Shown: piece by piece, positions 52,155 through 63,942 of the stretch
How the letters are laid out: the number at the start of each line of letters is the position of its first letter
Numbering within the stretch: position 1 is the first letter of the stretch
Notes under the pieces: model-generated
Databases searched by the model: none
What the model was told of the DNA's origin: nothing
The model's input: the letters and a program-made list of their open reading frames with translations, nothing else
Translations under genes and position numbers: made by a program
NCBI RefSeq assembly: GCF_918797505.1
Contig: NC_092800.1
Coordinates: 8,086,631-8,150,630, forward strand
Length of the DNA stretch: 64,000 bases
Origin: Bemisia tabaci
Lineage: Eukaryota; Arthropoda; Insecta; Hemiptera; Aleyrodidae
Direction: 5' to 3'

Positions 52155-52318
52155 CTGTGGCCAGGCGTGAAAGGTCAATTATCGATATTTCCTCATTTGA
52201 AGCTATGGTGAAGAATCGATTATTAAGGTGTTGGTTGCGGACACGCTGTTTATCGATCCTTTTCCATAGGTTTCAATGGCAGATCAATCGATATAACGCA
52301 AAGCAGGTCGCGCCACTG
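52155..52318. mobile_element. MITE family C, copy 6 (degenerate left end)
   Basis: TCAATTATCGATATTTCCTC...GATCAATCGATATAACGCAA then CGCCACTG. Confidence 0.65.
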
Positions 52319-52463
52319 GGCTAGAGCTGTTTGTTTGAAAATCATGAGCCTTTTCAAGTGACGGAAGATTTAGTGTTGTGTATAACTTCGACGTTATTCA
52401 TAACTTTCCTAAAAAATAAACGAAACGAAACGCAACGGCAACCGAAAGGCACGCCTATCAAAC

Positions 52464-52512
52464 GAAAGGCAACTCTTGAATGTTCATACGGCGTTCTTCA
52501 TTAGCACGGCAG
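52464..52512. mobile_element. MITE family A, right-end fragment (copy 8)
   Basis: GGCAACTCTTGAATGTTCAT then CTTCATTAGCACGGCAG. Confidence 0.75.
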
Positions 52513-53224
52513 CGCTGTGAGAGGAGAACCCGCACTGTCGCGTCGGCGACGACTTCGGCTTGGCATTGATTTATCCCGCTCAAGCTGGGGGGGGGGGGGG
52601 GCGTTTAGGCGGCGGGCGGTGGCAGGGGGCGGAGATAGGGTATGTCTCCACAGTTCTCACGATGCGAAAGTGGTCGATCGAGTCACCCCTGTTCTGTTTA
52701 AGGTCGACGTTATTCGTCGCATATCGAAGGGAAAGGCGCCTGACCCCCCCCCCCCCCCTCCCCAAAAGGCGGCCAACGCGCAACAGGCGCAAGTTACGGG
52801 GGAGAGGAAACCGTACATCGTTGCGACTGACCCCCCCCCCCCCCCCCATGTTATCGTTACGTCGTACAGTGGATTGGTTCAGTGGTTTGAGACGGCGGAT
52901 TTAGTTATACATTCATCGTATGAGAAAAAGAAAAGGAAAATCGCTTTTACGGGAAATTGATTTAGAACAGGAGCTCTAACAGGGCGTTTTTGACCTTTCA
53001 ATTGGTCAAAAGAGAATGAGTCATATAAACATTGTATACTTTTCGTTTTTAAACCTTTGAGACTCGATCTGGTTGTAAAAAGGTATTTTACGAAAGCGGG
53101 AGTAGGTGCCTTAGCATCAAAAAGATCCCTTGTTTGATGGAAATAGCTGACAATGAGTAAAAAGCTTGATTCCTCGATGCACGAACCTGAATTTTCATTG
53201 TGAGTGCAAATGATTCCTATTTAG
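52513..53224. other. Unassigned, with GC-rich homopolymer segment
   Basis: 52580-52850 has runs of G and C (up to ~15) and overlapping ORFs on both strands with Pro/Gly-rich translations; no recognised protein. Confidence 0.45.
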
Positions 53225-53375
53225 ACGGCGTGTAAGTCCGCAAATCACATATCTCGTTTGCGGCGTTTGAAAATCTCCGCCTCTATGTTATTTTTTTAAA
53301 GGAGAACAAATCGACATCATCCCTTGGAGTTTTTGCAGAATTTTCTTCGCACAGCGAAGAAAAATCATGGCAGGA
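53225..53375. mobile_element. MITE family E fragment
   Basis: CACATATCTCGTTTGCGGCG then TTATTTTTTTAAAGGAGAAC; right half missing. Confidence 0.6.
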
Positions 53376-53752
53376 CCCATGCCAGAGTAGAACAGCAGGT
53401 AGGGGTGGGTTTACATGGAGAGGGAGGTTATTTTATTTAAAAGAGAATATTTGAATATAGATAAATCAGATAAATGTGATTTCTTTACTTATTTCATAGC
53501 GCACTGGAGACGCTGAAGACGGGTCGAGGAACTGGCTGAAAAGTCAAGATGAGGGGATGCTTCACGCAGACGCAGCTGCGGGGGAGAAACAGAGCCAAAA
53601 AGTCGTAAAATAATCTCAGAGGGGCAAGTGCATTAGGTTCCCTGCGCAAGGTTGCCAGGTCGATTATGAAACATCCACATTTTTACAACAGAGACTTTCC
53701 TGTATAATGGACATGGAGAACAAATAGCTTCCTCTTTTCTCTATTACTGCAA

Positions 53753-54297
53753 TGGACCACTAGACAAGGTACGAATTAAAGGATTCTGATACATGTTTCT
53801 TAACCAAAATTTCACGCAGAACACTATTCGCGCGACGAATATGACTGAAACCAACTCCTAACGAAGATATTAACGTTTTTATTTCACAATGGTTACAAGG
53901 AATTTGAACTGCCCGCTCACAAGAAACTCAAAGCTCTACGCGAGTCAAATCGCGCACTACAACGGTTTCAGCAAGCCTCTCAATCGAGCAATGTTCATTT
54001 TCCACCATGTGTTGTTCAAACTATAAGCAATTTGCTACAGCTGAGCCAAAGCGTCAAGATTGAGGTTGCCAGATTTTTACATCGCCGAGACTGTCACAAT
54101 AACGTTTAGCGCGCGATGTGCGAATCACGTAGAGCATTGAGTTTTCATGAGCGGGTGGTTTGAATTCACGCATCAAGAATCATTAAATAGCTTCGTAAGG
54201 AGTTAATTTCGGTAATTTTCTATGTGCGTTCTACGTGAAATTTTAGTTACGAAACATGTATCAAAATGCTGAAATTCGTACCTTGTCTAGTGGTCCA
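53753..54297. mobile_element. TIR element S, 545 bp
   Basis: TGGACCACTAGACAAGGTAC...GTACCTTGTCTAGTGGTCCA. Terminal arms extend ~75 bp (GATACATGTTTC, AAAATTTCACGYAGAAC). No ORF. Confidence 0.85.
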
Positions 54298-54385
54298 TTC
54301 TATAGATACAATTGGGAGAGAGTAAAATGCGGAAGGAAATTTGGGACACAATGACGGTGCAACTTTGGAATTAATTTCTATATGG

Positions 54386-54628
54386 AGGGCTTGGAGGACA
54401 AGGCATATAAGAGCGGTATTTGCTATTTCGAGAAATACGTGCTTGCAGTTTCGAAATTACATGGATCCTTATGGCGGAGAGAAAGTTCGAACTGACTTTT
54501 TGGTGCTTAAAAATTTTAATTTGGGAGCGAGATTTTCATAAAATATGCATTAAGACTAGTTTTTCTTGAAATCATTAATATCTTAATTTTTTCAAAAATT
54601 GCGCTTATGCGTCTTGCCCTCCAAGCCG
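54386..54628. mobile_element. Element I, copy 2 (no MITE inside)
   Basis: GGGCTTGGAGGACAAGGCAT...GTCTTGCCCTCCAAGCC. Represents the state without the MITE A present at 9436-9694. Confidence 0.8.
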
Positions 54629-55524
54629 AGTAGAATCAAATAAATTTTGCTCTTGGAGCCATCGTTTTTTAAAAAAGTGACTTTAGTTATTTTAAGACCT
54701 CAGCATGTTTCCTGAAGTCCTCATACTCTTGGAAAGTCGATTTTAATAGTGGTCAATCTCCGTTTTCAACAGAAAAATTTTATTGGCCTCTTTTATCACT
54801 GGAAGTTAAATTTTTTGTCCGTACCGTAGACCAACTAAACAGGCTTGTTTTTCTATCAATACGTGCGATAATAATACCGTTTTAAGTTTTTTTGCACTCA
54901 TAGAGCTATATTCTTGTAGAAGAATAAAACAAAATATCCTTCGTGTAACGTGCTTCGGCAACGGTGCTCGGGCATATTCACGCATGTGGTTGAAATTCTG
55001 GATTTGAGGTTAAGATATCAGAGCGTATCAAAACATACCAAAATTCGAAAGTTTGAAGTTATTTATGCATTAAAAAGATAGGTATACGATAAGGACATCC
55101 TAGATGGTCGCTAAACCTAGAAACTCATAACAAACGGTCAAAATTTACTGTTTCATTGCGGGTTTTTTTCCTCTGCTCGGCCTCAGCGTGTGATAGTCAC
55201 GAAAACACAAAAAAAGTAAACAAAGTTCTTCAATGCTGCACTCTAACGGACGAAATTATGCTGAAAACAGGGGGCTACGGTGCAGGACGCGAATCCCGGA
55301 GACGCGGCTGCTTGACGCAGAGACGGTCAATATTTTCACTTATTTGGATGAATAAAACTGAAAATAATAAGTTATGTACTAATTGAGTGTGGATTTACAG
55401 CAGAAGTGGAAGTATTTAGATGCAAGATAATGGTTATGAAGCGTTGAAGTTGCGCACTTGAGTCGGAGACAGGCTACGGTACAGGACATTTCAGCTGTTT
55501 AGGGCCAAAATTCTGATATTAAAT
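54629..55524. other. Unassigned AT-rich stretch
   Basis: No gene or repeat family recognised. Confidence 0.4.
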
Positions 55525-55646
55525 CGTCGCCTACCTGACATAAGGGCGTAACTACACTCTGCAATGAACCCTGTCTTCTATACGTTTTAATGCTTTTCCG
55601 GGCTCATCCCAATGTGTAGTTACGCCCTTATGTCAGCCAAGCGACG
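55525..55646. repeat. Foldback T, ~122 bp
   Basis: CGTCGCCTACCTGACATAAG / CTTATGTCAGCCAAGCGACG, loop CCGGGCTCATCCC. Related half-copies near 45400-45470 and 48010-48140. Confidence 0.7.
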
Positions 55647-56260
55647 AAATGGCAAACACTGCCTAAAACGATGTTACAATCTGATTTAGCGTAATATTTT
55701 GAACAAATTAAAAAAAATAAGGTCAGATTTTTCCATTCTGAAGGGCTAATAAGTCGGGAGACATGGTAGAGCAAAACTTATTTGATTCTACTCAGCCACT
55801 CATGCGTTCCTCAGGTTTTTCAATTGCAATTTGTTAGAATTAGCTTAAGGGGATCCGGCTGCAAGCTAAGCTGATTGGTTCAAAAGCTGTAAACTCTATT
55901 GACGATGGAGGATTTCCTCATGAAGTCTCCGGATTTTGCCGATTTTTATCGTAAGATGTTATACTTCCGTTCTTGACATACCTCCTATTTTGGAAATTGT
56001 AATCGAATAAATTTTTGGGTGAGAGCAGATCGAAAAGTGCTCCGTAGACGACTCAGTTTTTCAAAATTTTCCGAATGTGGCCCTCCGAACCCCTCTTTCA
56101 AGGTAGAGAAGTCCCCCGAACTTTCTTCTGAAAACAGCTTCCGAGACTTTAATAGTGGGGTTTCTTCTTGTGCCCTCGATGAAGACTCCCTTGATGAAGT
56201 GCCCATCTGGCCCCCTTAAGAAAAGTCATTACATAGTTACGTTCATGCACGTACAGCTAA
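55647..56260. other. Unassigned stretch
   Basis: Complementary-strand ORFs near 55985-56219 encode Ser/Glu-rich peptides with no known motif. Confidence 0.4.
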
Positions 56261-56518
56261 GTCGATCGAATTTAGCGAAAAGAAACCAGCGCGATTACGT
56301 TGTTCTCTAAATTGTGCAACTTCTCCTTTTCATTTAAAAACACTTTATATATGTGCAGATTTAAAATCCACACAATTATTTTCATTTAAGATTAACAAGT
56401 TTAAATGAAAGGAGGCAAAAACCATTTGCTATTCTGGGGGATTTTTTAGATAAATGTGCGGAAGCAACATTTTTACAACACTGAAATCGCGCTGCTTCCT
56501 TTTTCCTGAATGCGGTCC
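56261..56518. mobile_element. Element J-prime, copy 2 (uninterrupted)
   Basis: Degenerate GTCGATCGAATTTAGCGAAA at the left, TTTTCCTGAATGCGGTCC at the right. Same interior as 14218-15180 without foldback B. Confidence 0.65.
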
Positions 56519-56527
56519 AAATTGCAG

Positions 56528-56758
56528 TCACTGGAAAAAAAAAGTCGCTTGGATCCAGAGTCCAGACTGTTAATAACATTGACAAGAAAAAAACTCTTGA
56601 TTCAATCTGACTTCTTGGATTGAAGAGCCAAGCTTCTTGATTTAGGCGGATTTCCTTTTGATTCAAGCAAAAAGTCCGATTGAATCAAGAGTATTTTTTC
56701 TTGTCAATGTTTTTGAGAGTCTGGACTCGAGATCCAAGCGACTTTTTTTTCCCAGTGA
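56528..56758. mobile_element. MITE family D, copy 1
   Basis: TCACTGGAAAAAAAAAGTCG...CGACTTTTTTTTCCCAGTGA, with CTTGATTCAATC / GATTGAATCAAG inner repeats and AGAGTCCAGACT. Confidence 0.82.
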
Positions 56759-58061
56759 TCTCTTTGTCTGCTCTTTAACATAAACTCAAACCGCTGTGCG
56801 TCGAAACATCCCCATGTGGCGAAGTCCCAGCGCTCGCATCATTATAGTCGTCGCTTCGAGTTCTCCTGCCCTCAAGCGTCTTTATAGCCCGTGTTGAGAC
56901 CACGGCTCTCAAACTGGCACTAATTTCTCGATTCCTAAGCCATTTCTGAACGAAACTCCTTGAACATTTCAAGATCTGATCTGTGATGTGTCCCAAACAC
57001 GTCGATTACATTCAAAGATCGTCGGGTCGACGATTTTTGAGAGGCAACAGTCAACAGTTCCGTCGATCAGCCTCTTTGAAACCCCTAATTTGAACGTGAG
57101 CTGGATGCTGAACACATCATCAAAATCACTGTCGTGCTACATGTTGGAGAAATGAAATAATTAATCCAACAACGCAGCACAGGGGCCATCCCTACTGCAC
57201 TTGTGCCCTTGAAATTATTTACGACTATTACGACTTTTATTATTTACGACTATTATTTCACGACTTTTCGGGCTATGCGCTTCTCACGCAGCTGCGACTG
57301 CGTGGACCAAACCACTAACCCCTCATCTTGTCTTTGTCTTTAATCAGTCCAGATCAAGACCAATCCACACAGGTAGTCATTCTCGAGGACGAGTTTTCGA
57401 ACTCTACTGCGCAGTGACGTAGTGGATCTCTTTGTTTTTCGGTCCGCTAGTTAATCAATTGCTCCGAGTTCGGCGCATCGTTGTCGGGCCGCCCCCGAAA
57501 TCCACCGGTCACCCGCGCGGCGCCCCCGAAGAGCACCGGAGTTCGGCAGCGATGCTCGATGACTGCGCTTTGGGTCGCTTGACACCCACGAAAAAGGTCC
57601 TTGCCGGAGTCCTAATCAAATTTACCGTGGGAAGCTCACTTTTAATTTCATCTTTTTTCTGCTCTCGGCTCTCCCACTGCGCTTTGTTGCGCCTAATTTA
57701 CTTGACACTCGAGCTGTTTTCACCTTGGTTTTCGGTGTCAATTCCTGGTTTCGCCCGGTGTCGCCCTTTGTTTCGATTGTTTCAGAGTCGGTCTCCCGCT
57801 GCTGGGCTTTAAGTCTTGCGGGTTTGTAGACAAAATTAATAGCGTGTCTGTGAGGGTGGGTACTTGAGCATCTTGAGAGTCACAGGTTGGATTTTGATCC
57901 CTTAGCATCCTATCTTCGACACCAGTGTGCCACCCCCCTCCCCTCGATAAATCAATGGTGAGAAACGACGGCCTTTCGAAAACTCTGACAATTATATAGC
58001 TTTGGTTTTATGCTCAACAGGTTCTGAAGTCCTATGTGTGCTTCAAAGTTAGATTGCAATA
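56759..58061. other. Unassigned; GC-rich portion with a 126-codon ORF
   Basis: 57432-57812 (plus) is open and relatively GC-rich, with a Pro/Arg-rich start and hydrophobic Leu/Ser-rich second half (KFTVGSSLLISSFFCSRLSH). I do not recognise it; it could be a promoter or LTR region as easily as a coding exon. Confidence 0.35.
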
Positions 58062-58314
58062 CTGCCACGCTGAGGAAGAACGCCGTATGAACATTCAACA
58101 GTTGTCAAATTTTCCGTGATAAAACATGCATTATTGAGGAAAGTTATGCTTATTTTCCCTTGAAATTTTCAGATATGTTAGATGAAATTACGAGCAAAAT
58201 TTTCTGAAAAATTTAAGGAAGAATATTCACAATTTTCCCAGTAAATTTGTTTTGTATTGGAGGAAATGTGGCAACGCCTGAAAGCTCATACGGAATTCTT
58301 CCTCAGCACGGAAG
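58062..58314. mobile_element. MITE family A, copy 9
   Basis: CTGCCACGCTGAGGAAGAAC...GGAATTCTTCCTCAGCACGG. Confidence 0.83.
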
Positions 58315-58431
58315 AATAGAGGCGGATAGTTTTTAACTTGCAATGGTGACTCTGGCTCTCCAATTGGATTTATTTCTGCCAAACGAACTATGCACATTAT
58401 GACGTGAGCTCTGTTATGCATATATTCTTAT

Positions 58432-58647
58432 GCACTCAAAAAAAAAACACATTGGATCTAGAGTCCAGACTCTTAAAAACATCGACAAGAAAAAGTACTC
58501 TTGATTCAATCAGAATCTAGCTTAAATCAAGAACCAAAGCCTCTGAATTTAAGCGGATTTCGTTTTGATTCAAGCAAAACTCCGATCGAATCAAGAGTAT
58601 TTTTTTCTTGTCAATGTTTTCAAGAGTCTGGACTCTAGATCCAAAGT

Positions 58648-58681
<34 letters not shown>

Positions 58682-58687
58682 CAGTGT
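58432..58687. mobile_element. MITE family D, copy 2, inserted at the edge of MITE A copy 10
   Basis: GCACTCAAAAAAAAAACACA...poly-T (~32) CAGTGT. Same GATTCAAG repeats as copy 1. Its right end replaces the first bases of the adjoining MITE A. Confidence 0.75.
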
Positions 58688-58941
58688 GAGGAAGAGCGCC
58701 GTATGAGCCTTCAGACGCTGCCATGTTTCCGTCAATTAAAACCTAATTTACAAAGAAAATCGCTAATATTTTCCTTCAATTTTTCAGGCAATTTTGTTCG
58801 CAATTTTATATAAAACGTCTGAAAATTCCAAGGAAATATACGCATAATTTTCTTTAATAATTCATGTTTCATCCGGGGCAATTTGGCAACTCTCGGATGT
58901 TCTCCCTTATAGCCCTCGCTCTCTCTTCGCTATCACGGCAG
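58683..58941. mobile_element. MITE family A, copy 10
   Basis: GAGGAAGAGCGCCGTATGAG...CTTCGCTATCACGGCAG; both ends altered. Confidence 0.75.
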
Positions 58942-59016
58942 AGTAGGTAAGTTAACCGTTGAATGCTGGGGTCCCGAAAGTAAAAGCTACCACCATTGCC
59001 AATCATGATACCAATG

Positions 59017-59265
59017 CTGCCACGCTAAGGAAAAACTCCGTATGAACCTTCAGGCGTTGCCAAATTTCCTTTCATAAAACGCGAATTTCCTGTTACATTT
59101 ATGAATATTTTCCTCCCAATTTTTCAGATAATTTAGTTCACAATTCTACCCAAATATTCTGAAAATTCAAAGGAAATATATTCATAACTTTTCTAAAAAA
59201 TGAACATTTTATCGAAGGAAATTTGGCAACTCTCGCATGTTCATACGGCGTTCTTCCTTAACAGA
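59017..59265. mobile_element. MITE family A, copy 11 (right tip lost)
   Basis: CTGCCACGCTAAGGAAAAAC...ACGGCGTTCTTCCTTAAC, then joined to purine-rich sequence. Confidence 0.82.
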
Positions 59266-59975
59266 GGGTCTCTTGTCTCTGGTTGCGGAGAGAGGGAGAG
59301 CGCTGAGGAGAGTAGGAAGAACGGGTTATGTAGCGGATATAGAGTGGTTTGTCTCTGAGAGTGGTAAACAAGTATGAGGAAAGGGGTGGGAAGACTCCGC
59401 GACCCAATGAGGTCCATCGGCGAAAATAAAAGGCAGTGCAATGATTGGTTGAGCTTAGGAAGTAGAGGAAGATTCGAAGCATCGCGGAATGGAGGAAGAT
59501 GAGCGGGCACTTGAGTGGCGCAGAGAGTTGAGGAGGGAAGAGCGGAGGAGAAATTCCACGGCACAGAGAGAAACAAGTGGTTGGAGTGATGCGATAGGCA
59601 GGGAGCTTTACGAAGCCAGGAGAGGAGAGCTGGAAGAACGGGGCGACGCAACGGACCGACTGCACAAAGTATAGTGGCGCGGAGAGGAGAGGAGAGGAAA
59701 GTAGTAACTCCGCGGCTGAGAGAAAGACGAGAGGATGGAGCGATGCGATTGGCAGGGAGCCTCACGAAACCATGAGAAGAGAGGTAGGGGACGGTGCAAC
59801 GGACAGACGGCACAAAGCGCATTAGGCCCGCGCGTTCGGGGAGCCAACGGGAGGGTTAATACGCGTGTGCATTGAGGTAGGTGGAGCGATAGAAAAAGTT
59901 CGGGAAGAGACAGCATGAAACAGAAAGAGGACGCTAAGAGAATAGGAGGCAGAAGAGATTAACATTAATAAAGTA
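59266..59975 (+). repeat. Purine-rich region with ~150-bp tandem repeats
   Basis: The plus strand is dominated by G and A. Units near 59568-59675 and 59718-59825 share GCGATNGGCAGGGAGC and GCAACGGAC(C/A)GAC blocks followed by GCACAAAG. Minus-strand ORFs of up to 193 codons are Ser/Leu/Pro-rich products of this composition. Confidence 0.75.
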
Positions 59976-60430
59976 ACGTGACAGGTGGCGAATAAGAGAA
60001 TATGCGAAGACAGGATTCGAGAGAACGAGATTGAAAATGGCGAAGCGGAAACGGACCATTGGACAAGTTGCGAATTTAAAATCGAGCGCGAATTCAAATG
60101 ATGGGACAGAATAGATGAACAATGAAGAAACTGACATGACGGGTAGCGAATGAGAGAGAAGGCGAAGACTAGATTCGAGAGAACGAGATTGAAAATGGCG
60201 AAGCGAAACGGGCCATTGGACAAGTTGCGAATTTAAAATCGAACGCGAATTCAAATGATGGGGCGAAATAGATGAACAATGAAGAAAATGACGTGACGGG
60301 TAGCGAATGAGAGAGTGACAGGTGGCGAATAAGAGGGCAGATTGGAGAGAATTAGATAGATAATGGCGGATCGAAAAGAACCCCCCAGCAAGTTGCGAAT
60401 TTCAGTTCGCGGGCCTTTCAAATGATGAGG
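59976..60430 (+). repeat. Tandem array, ~158-bp unit, about 3 copies
   Basis: GAGAACGAGATTGAAAATGG occurs at ~60021 and ~60178; GTGACAGGTGGCGAATAAGA at ~59979 and ~60315. GACAAGTTGCGAATTTAAAA recurs. The last unit is partial. Confidence 0.85.
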
Positions 60431-60993
60431 AAAACGTGTATCAGAATATTTTATACATGTATTCTCTGGTCGTAACAATATCATGTAGCATAACATGCAT
60501 TATAGCGCCGACAATTATCGACTCCAAGTAATGGAACATCGAATCTAATCACGCCGCCACTGGACTGTAATCAGTGCACAATCGAGTGCAGAATTTAACT
60601 CCTGACGGCTGTATTCAACGTTATTCGATGCGTGTATTGTAACCTCCCGCTCGAAGAGAAAGCAAGGGTCGCTTTAAATTTAGGACCGACTGGCAGCCTC
60701 TACTTTTACGAGTCGTTCTTCGTCGAAAATATCTCGAAAACAAGAAAAAATTAATACGTTAAGAAATCAATTTTCCATTATGAATTTTTATGAACATATT
60801 GATGGGTAATACATGACCCTTTTTTCCTCAAACATCGAATGTCATACATGTATTTCAAGTTGAAAAAACAACATTCCAGGTCGAACTATTCGGTGTGTTT
60901 GTGATGTTTGAGAAAAAAGGGTCATGAATTACTCATCAATCTCTACGGATGGTATGATAGTATGAAATTACTTTCCACGAATTTTCGGACCTC

Positions 60994-61029
<36 letters not shown>

Positions 61030-61734
61030 AAATTGAGCTATTCAGGACGAGTTTACGTCACTGCGAGTTTTGCATGACACAAAATAAAAGACCTAAGAGT
61101 CTTTTGAAATTTGCCCTTTTAAACTGATGGTATGAACTTGCTTTTCACAAATTTTTGAATTTTTACTACCATGAGATCCAGGTAACAGTGATCGCGATAA
61201 ATTGCAATTTTACCGGAGAATGTATCGCATTTTATCGATGTCGATTTATTGCAATATCATCGTACAAAGAATCGTGATGAATCTAAATAAAATTTCAATT
61301 TTATCAGGTCATAATGCTAATAGTTCCGTTTGGCAGAAATGCGTCGAATTGATCGCCTTGGTCTGCAGAATTGTGGGTGAAATAAACTGAAAACTAGAAA
61401 ACCTTGCTTGCAGTCCTTGTCTCAGGAATCCAATCGGAAAAAGGACCCTGTGCCAATATTAAATTTCTATAGCAGTAAAATTGGCATTGAATACCGTCCC
61501 AAAGCTATATGAATTTTATATGGTATAGACCAAAACCATGCAAAGTTTGTTAATTTTGATGAGAAATTAAATATTCTTGCAAGATTGGAAGAAAAATCAA
61601 GCCCCAACGTTGAATTCCCCCTGTCACTATGAGATTGAAACAGAAAAGTGGATCCAATGTTGTATCACCAATGAATTTCACCTGCCCCACGAGTCATAAG
61701 TATGTAATTGTGGGCAGTGACGAGCAGTGGCGTG
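60431..61734. other. Mostly unassigned; one small foldback and a poly-A run
   Basis: 60799-60940 is an inverted repeat (ATTGATGGGTAATACATGAC / GTCATGAATTACTCATCAAT). A ~35-nt A run lies at ~60991-61026. No gene recognised. Confidence 0.5.
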
Positions 61735-61889
61735 GCGTGCTTTGCGATATATCGATTGATCTCGCCATTCAAACCTATGAAAAAAGATCGATTGTCAGGG
61801 CGTTCGCAGCGAACACCTTAGTAATCGATTCTTTACCATAGCTTCAAATGGCGATATATCGATAATCGATCCTTCACGCCACGCCACTG
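61735..61889. mobile_element. MITE family C, copy 7
   Basis: CAGTGGCGTGGCGTGCTTTG...CACGCCACGCCACTG with a perfect 8-bp duplication GTGACGAG (61727-61734 and 61890-61897). Confidence 0.93.
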
Positions 61890-61897
61890 GTGACGAG

Positions 61898-63308
61898 GCG
61901 TGAATGATCAATTATCGACATTTCCCCATTTGAAACTATGGTAAATAATCTAATAAAATTGAGGTGTTGGTTGCAATCACCCTGTTTATCGATCCCTTTC
62001 ATGTATTGAAATGGCAGATTGATCCAGGGTCGGACTGGCTCGCATCTGAGGGCGTAGACCCTTGGCTGGTTTAAAGGAGCGTGATGTAATATTTCCTGGT
62101 AGGGCATTCCCTACGTGGAGAGGGGCTCAGAAAATTTTGGCAAATCAACACAAGTTTACGCTATTTTCAGGTTCAAAGTTTATTGATCGCACGGAGTAAA
62201 AATTGCAAAATTGAACGCGAAGCACAGCATTGAGAGCTCACGCTTCGCGTCATCGCGCCTTCAATTTTTCAGATGCAGCACGTACGTCCATCAAGTACGA
62301 ATAGTTGTATCTCTGCGCCGTCGTAAACACGCATCCTTTCCCTCCCTCTTTTTCCATATTGTGTTTGTTTCCGTTTGTCTTATTCGTAATGGTGCTTCAA
62401 GTACTACGTGAGTAATACAGCCGAAGGTAGGAGAGATGTCTTCAGGCCTTTTTTAAACTTTTCTCCCGAATCAGAGCGACGCTTCATTGACAGCATAAAG
62501 CAGAGCATTGAGAGCTTATGGTTCGCGCCTTCAATTTTTCAGATGCAGCACGGACGTCCATCACGTACGAATAGTTGTATCTCTGCGCCGTCGTTAACGC
62601 GCATCCTTTCCCTCGCTTTATTTCCATATTGTGTTTGTTTGCGTTTGTCTTATTTGTAATGTTGCTTCAAACTAGAGCAGAGCATTGTGAGTTCACGACT
62701 CACGGCATCGCGTCTTACATTTTTCAAATGCAATGTGGACATCCATCTTGCTCGAATAGTTGTATCGCGTTTACATTTTAGATGTCTCTTATTTTTGAAT
62801 TTCGAGATAAATTAAGGTTAAGTTTGCGCGAGCTATGCTATGGTATGTCCAAATCAATAGTCATTTGAAAAGGAGGAATATGTTTAAAGGTCTCTTAAGA
62901 GGTCTATGAAGGATGCGTATGTCTAAAAATCGAACCGACCATCGCTTCTACGGGAGTTACTTCTAGCGAATAAAGGAGGGGGATGATAAAGCGCCTGTAT
63001 GTCAAGAAGAAGGTGAAAATTTCACAAAAAATTGTTTACGCTTCAGAAAGTAGTTCTTGGACCTCTGTTCACCACTGTCATGCGTTAAAGCACCTTTATT
63101 TATTCCTAACTCTCACTTATTCCGTTCATTTAAGAAATTTTTCTCACATATTCTCGGTCAGAATTTTTTTCTTCTTCTTATTTTGCTATCTGTAAGAGGG
63201 GCGCGTTTTCGGCGCACAAAGGGGGCGTATCTGCCAATGGCAGATTGGCCTTATGGCCAGTCCGAGCCTGGATTGATCGATTTATCAGAAAGCACTTCAC
63301 GCCACCGG
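61898..63308. mobile_element. MITE family C, copy 8, split by hAT copy 2
   Basis: The left part (GCGTGAATGATCAATTATCG to GGCAGATTGATC) and right part (GATTGATCGATTTATCAGAA to CGCCACCGG) make a family C element when the 1.25 kb hAT and its duplicated GATTGATC are set aside. Confidence 0.75.
62025..63270 (-). mobile_element. hAT-type non-autonomous element, copy 2
   Basis: CAGGGTCGGACTGGCTCGCA...GGCCAGTCCGAGCCTG, i.e. the inverted form of 11387-12935, 1246 bp. It has a perfect 8-bp duplication GATTGATC (62017-62024 and 63271-63278). Shorter than copy 1 chiefly in the internal tandem units. Confidence 0.93.
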
Positions 63309-63361
63309 AGGAAAAGTTGCCTGGAACACGGACAATATGTAGAATGCGCACCAGCGCACCT

Positions 63362-63942
63362 TATATGAATCGGTGAGTTCGAAAACACACCAACTCGGAA
63401 AAAAAATTGTTCAGGAAACACCTAAAACTGCGCAGCGGGCGAGGAAGTTAGTTTAAAAAATCCTTTTTGGTGCCAAAGGACAAGTAATTAGAGACTTTGT
63501 AAAGCACCAAGTTGAAATCGATACACCATGTTTGTTGACAGAGAATTAAGCGTTTAAAAATTTCCGAGTTGGTGCGTTTCCGTTCTCACCGGCTTTCAGA
63601 TACTGATTTTTCATAGTCTGCCTTGAAAAATTTATATTTTTCGACCTGAATAACGCTTGAATATTTATATGACTTGTTGGTACAAGGTATAGCTGAACCG
63701 AAAAAAGGAAACCGCGAAATCGGATGATCACCCGTTTCCCTTGAAATGGCCAAAAATTGGTATTTCCAATGAAATACTTCGATTTTTCCCTTTTCCCGTC
63801 GCTGTTTCGAGCACTTCCGATTGCAATTTCGAAATCTCCTTTTGCGTGCAGATGCTTCTATCCATGAGTGTTACTAAACCGTAAAAAAGTGAAAGTCGAA
63901 AAAAACCCGAGCTGGTGTGTTTTCGATCTCACTGATTCATAT
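63362..63942. mobile_element. TIR element X, ~580 bp
   Basis: ATATGAATCGGTGAGTTCGA (left) pairs with the degenerate complement ending CTCACTGATTCATAT (right); AAAACACACCAACTCGG / CCGAGCTGGTGTGTTTT lies inside. No ORF. Confidence 0.75.

Noticed and set aside
57432..57812. 126-codon ORF as a host gene
   Set aside because: No recognised domain, no splice or polyA support; GC-rich composition alone can keep it open. Kept only as a note.
59241..59822. 193-codon minus-strand ORF
   Set aside because: Comes from purine-rich tandem repeats with no stop bias; low complexity, no motif, starts in MITE A sequence.
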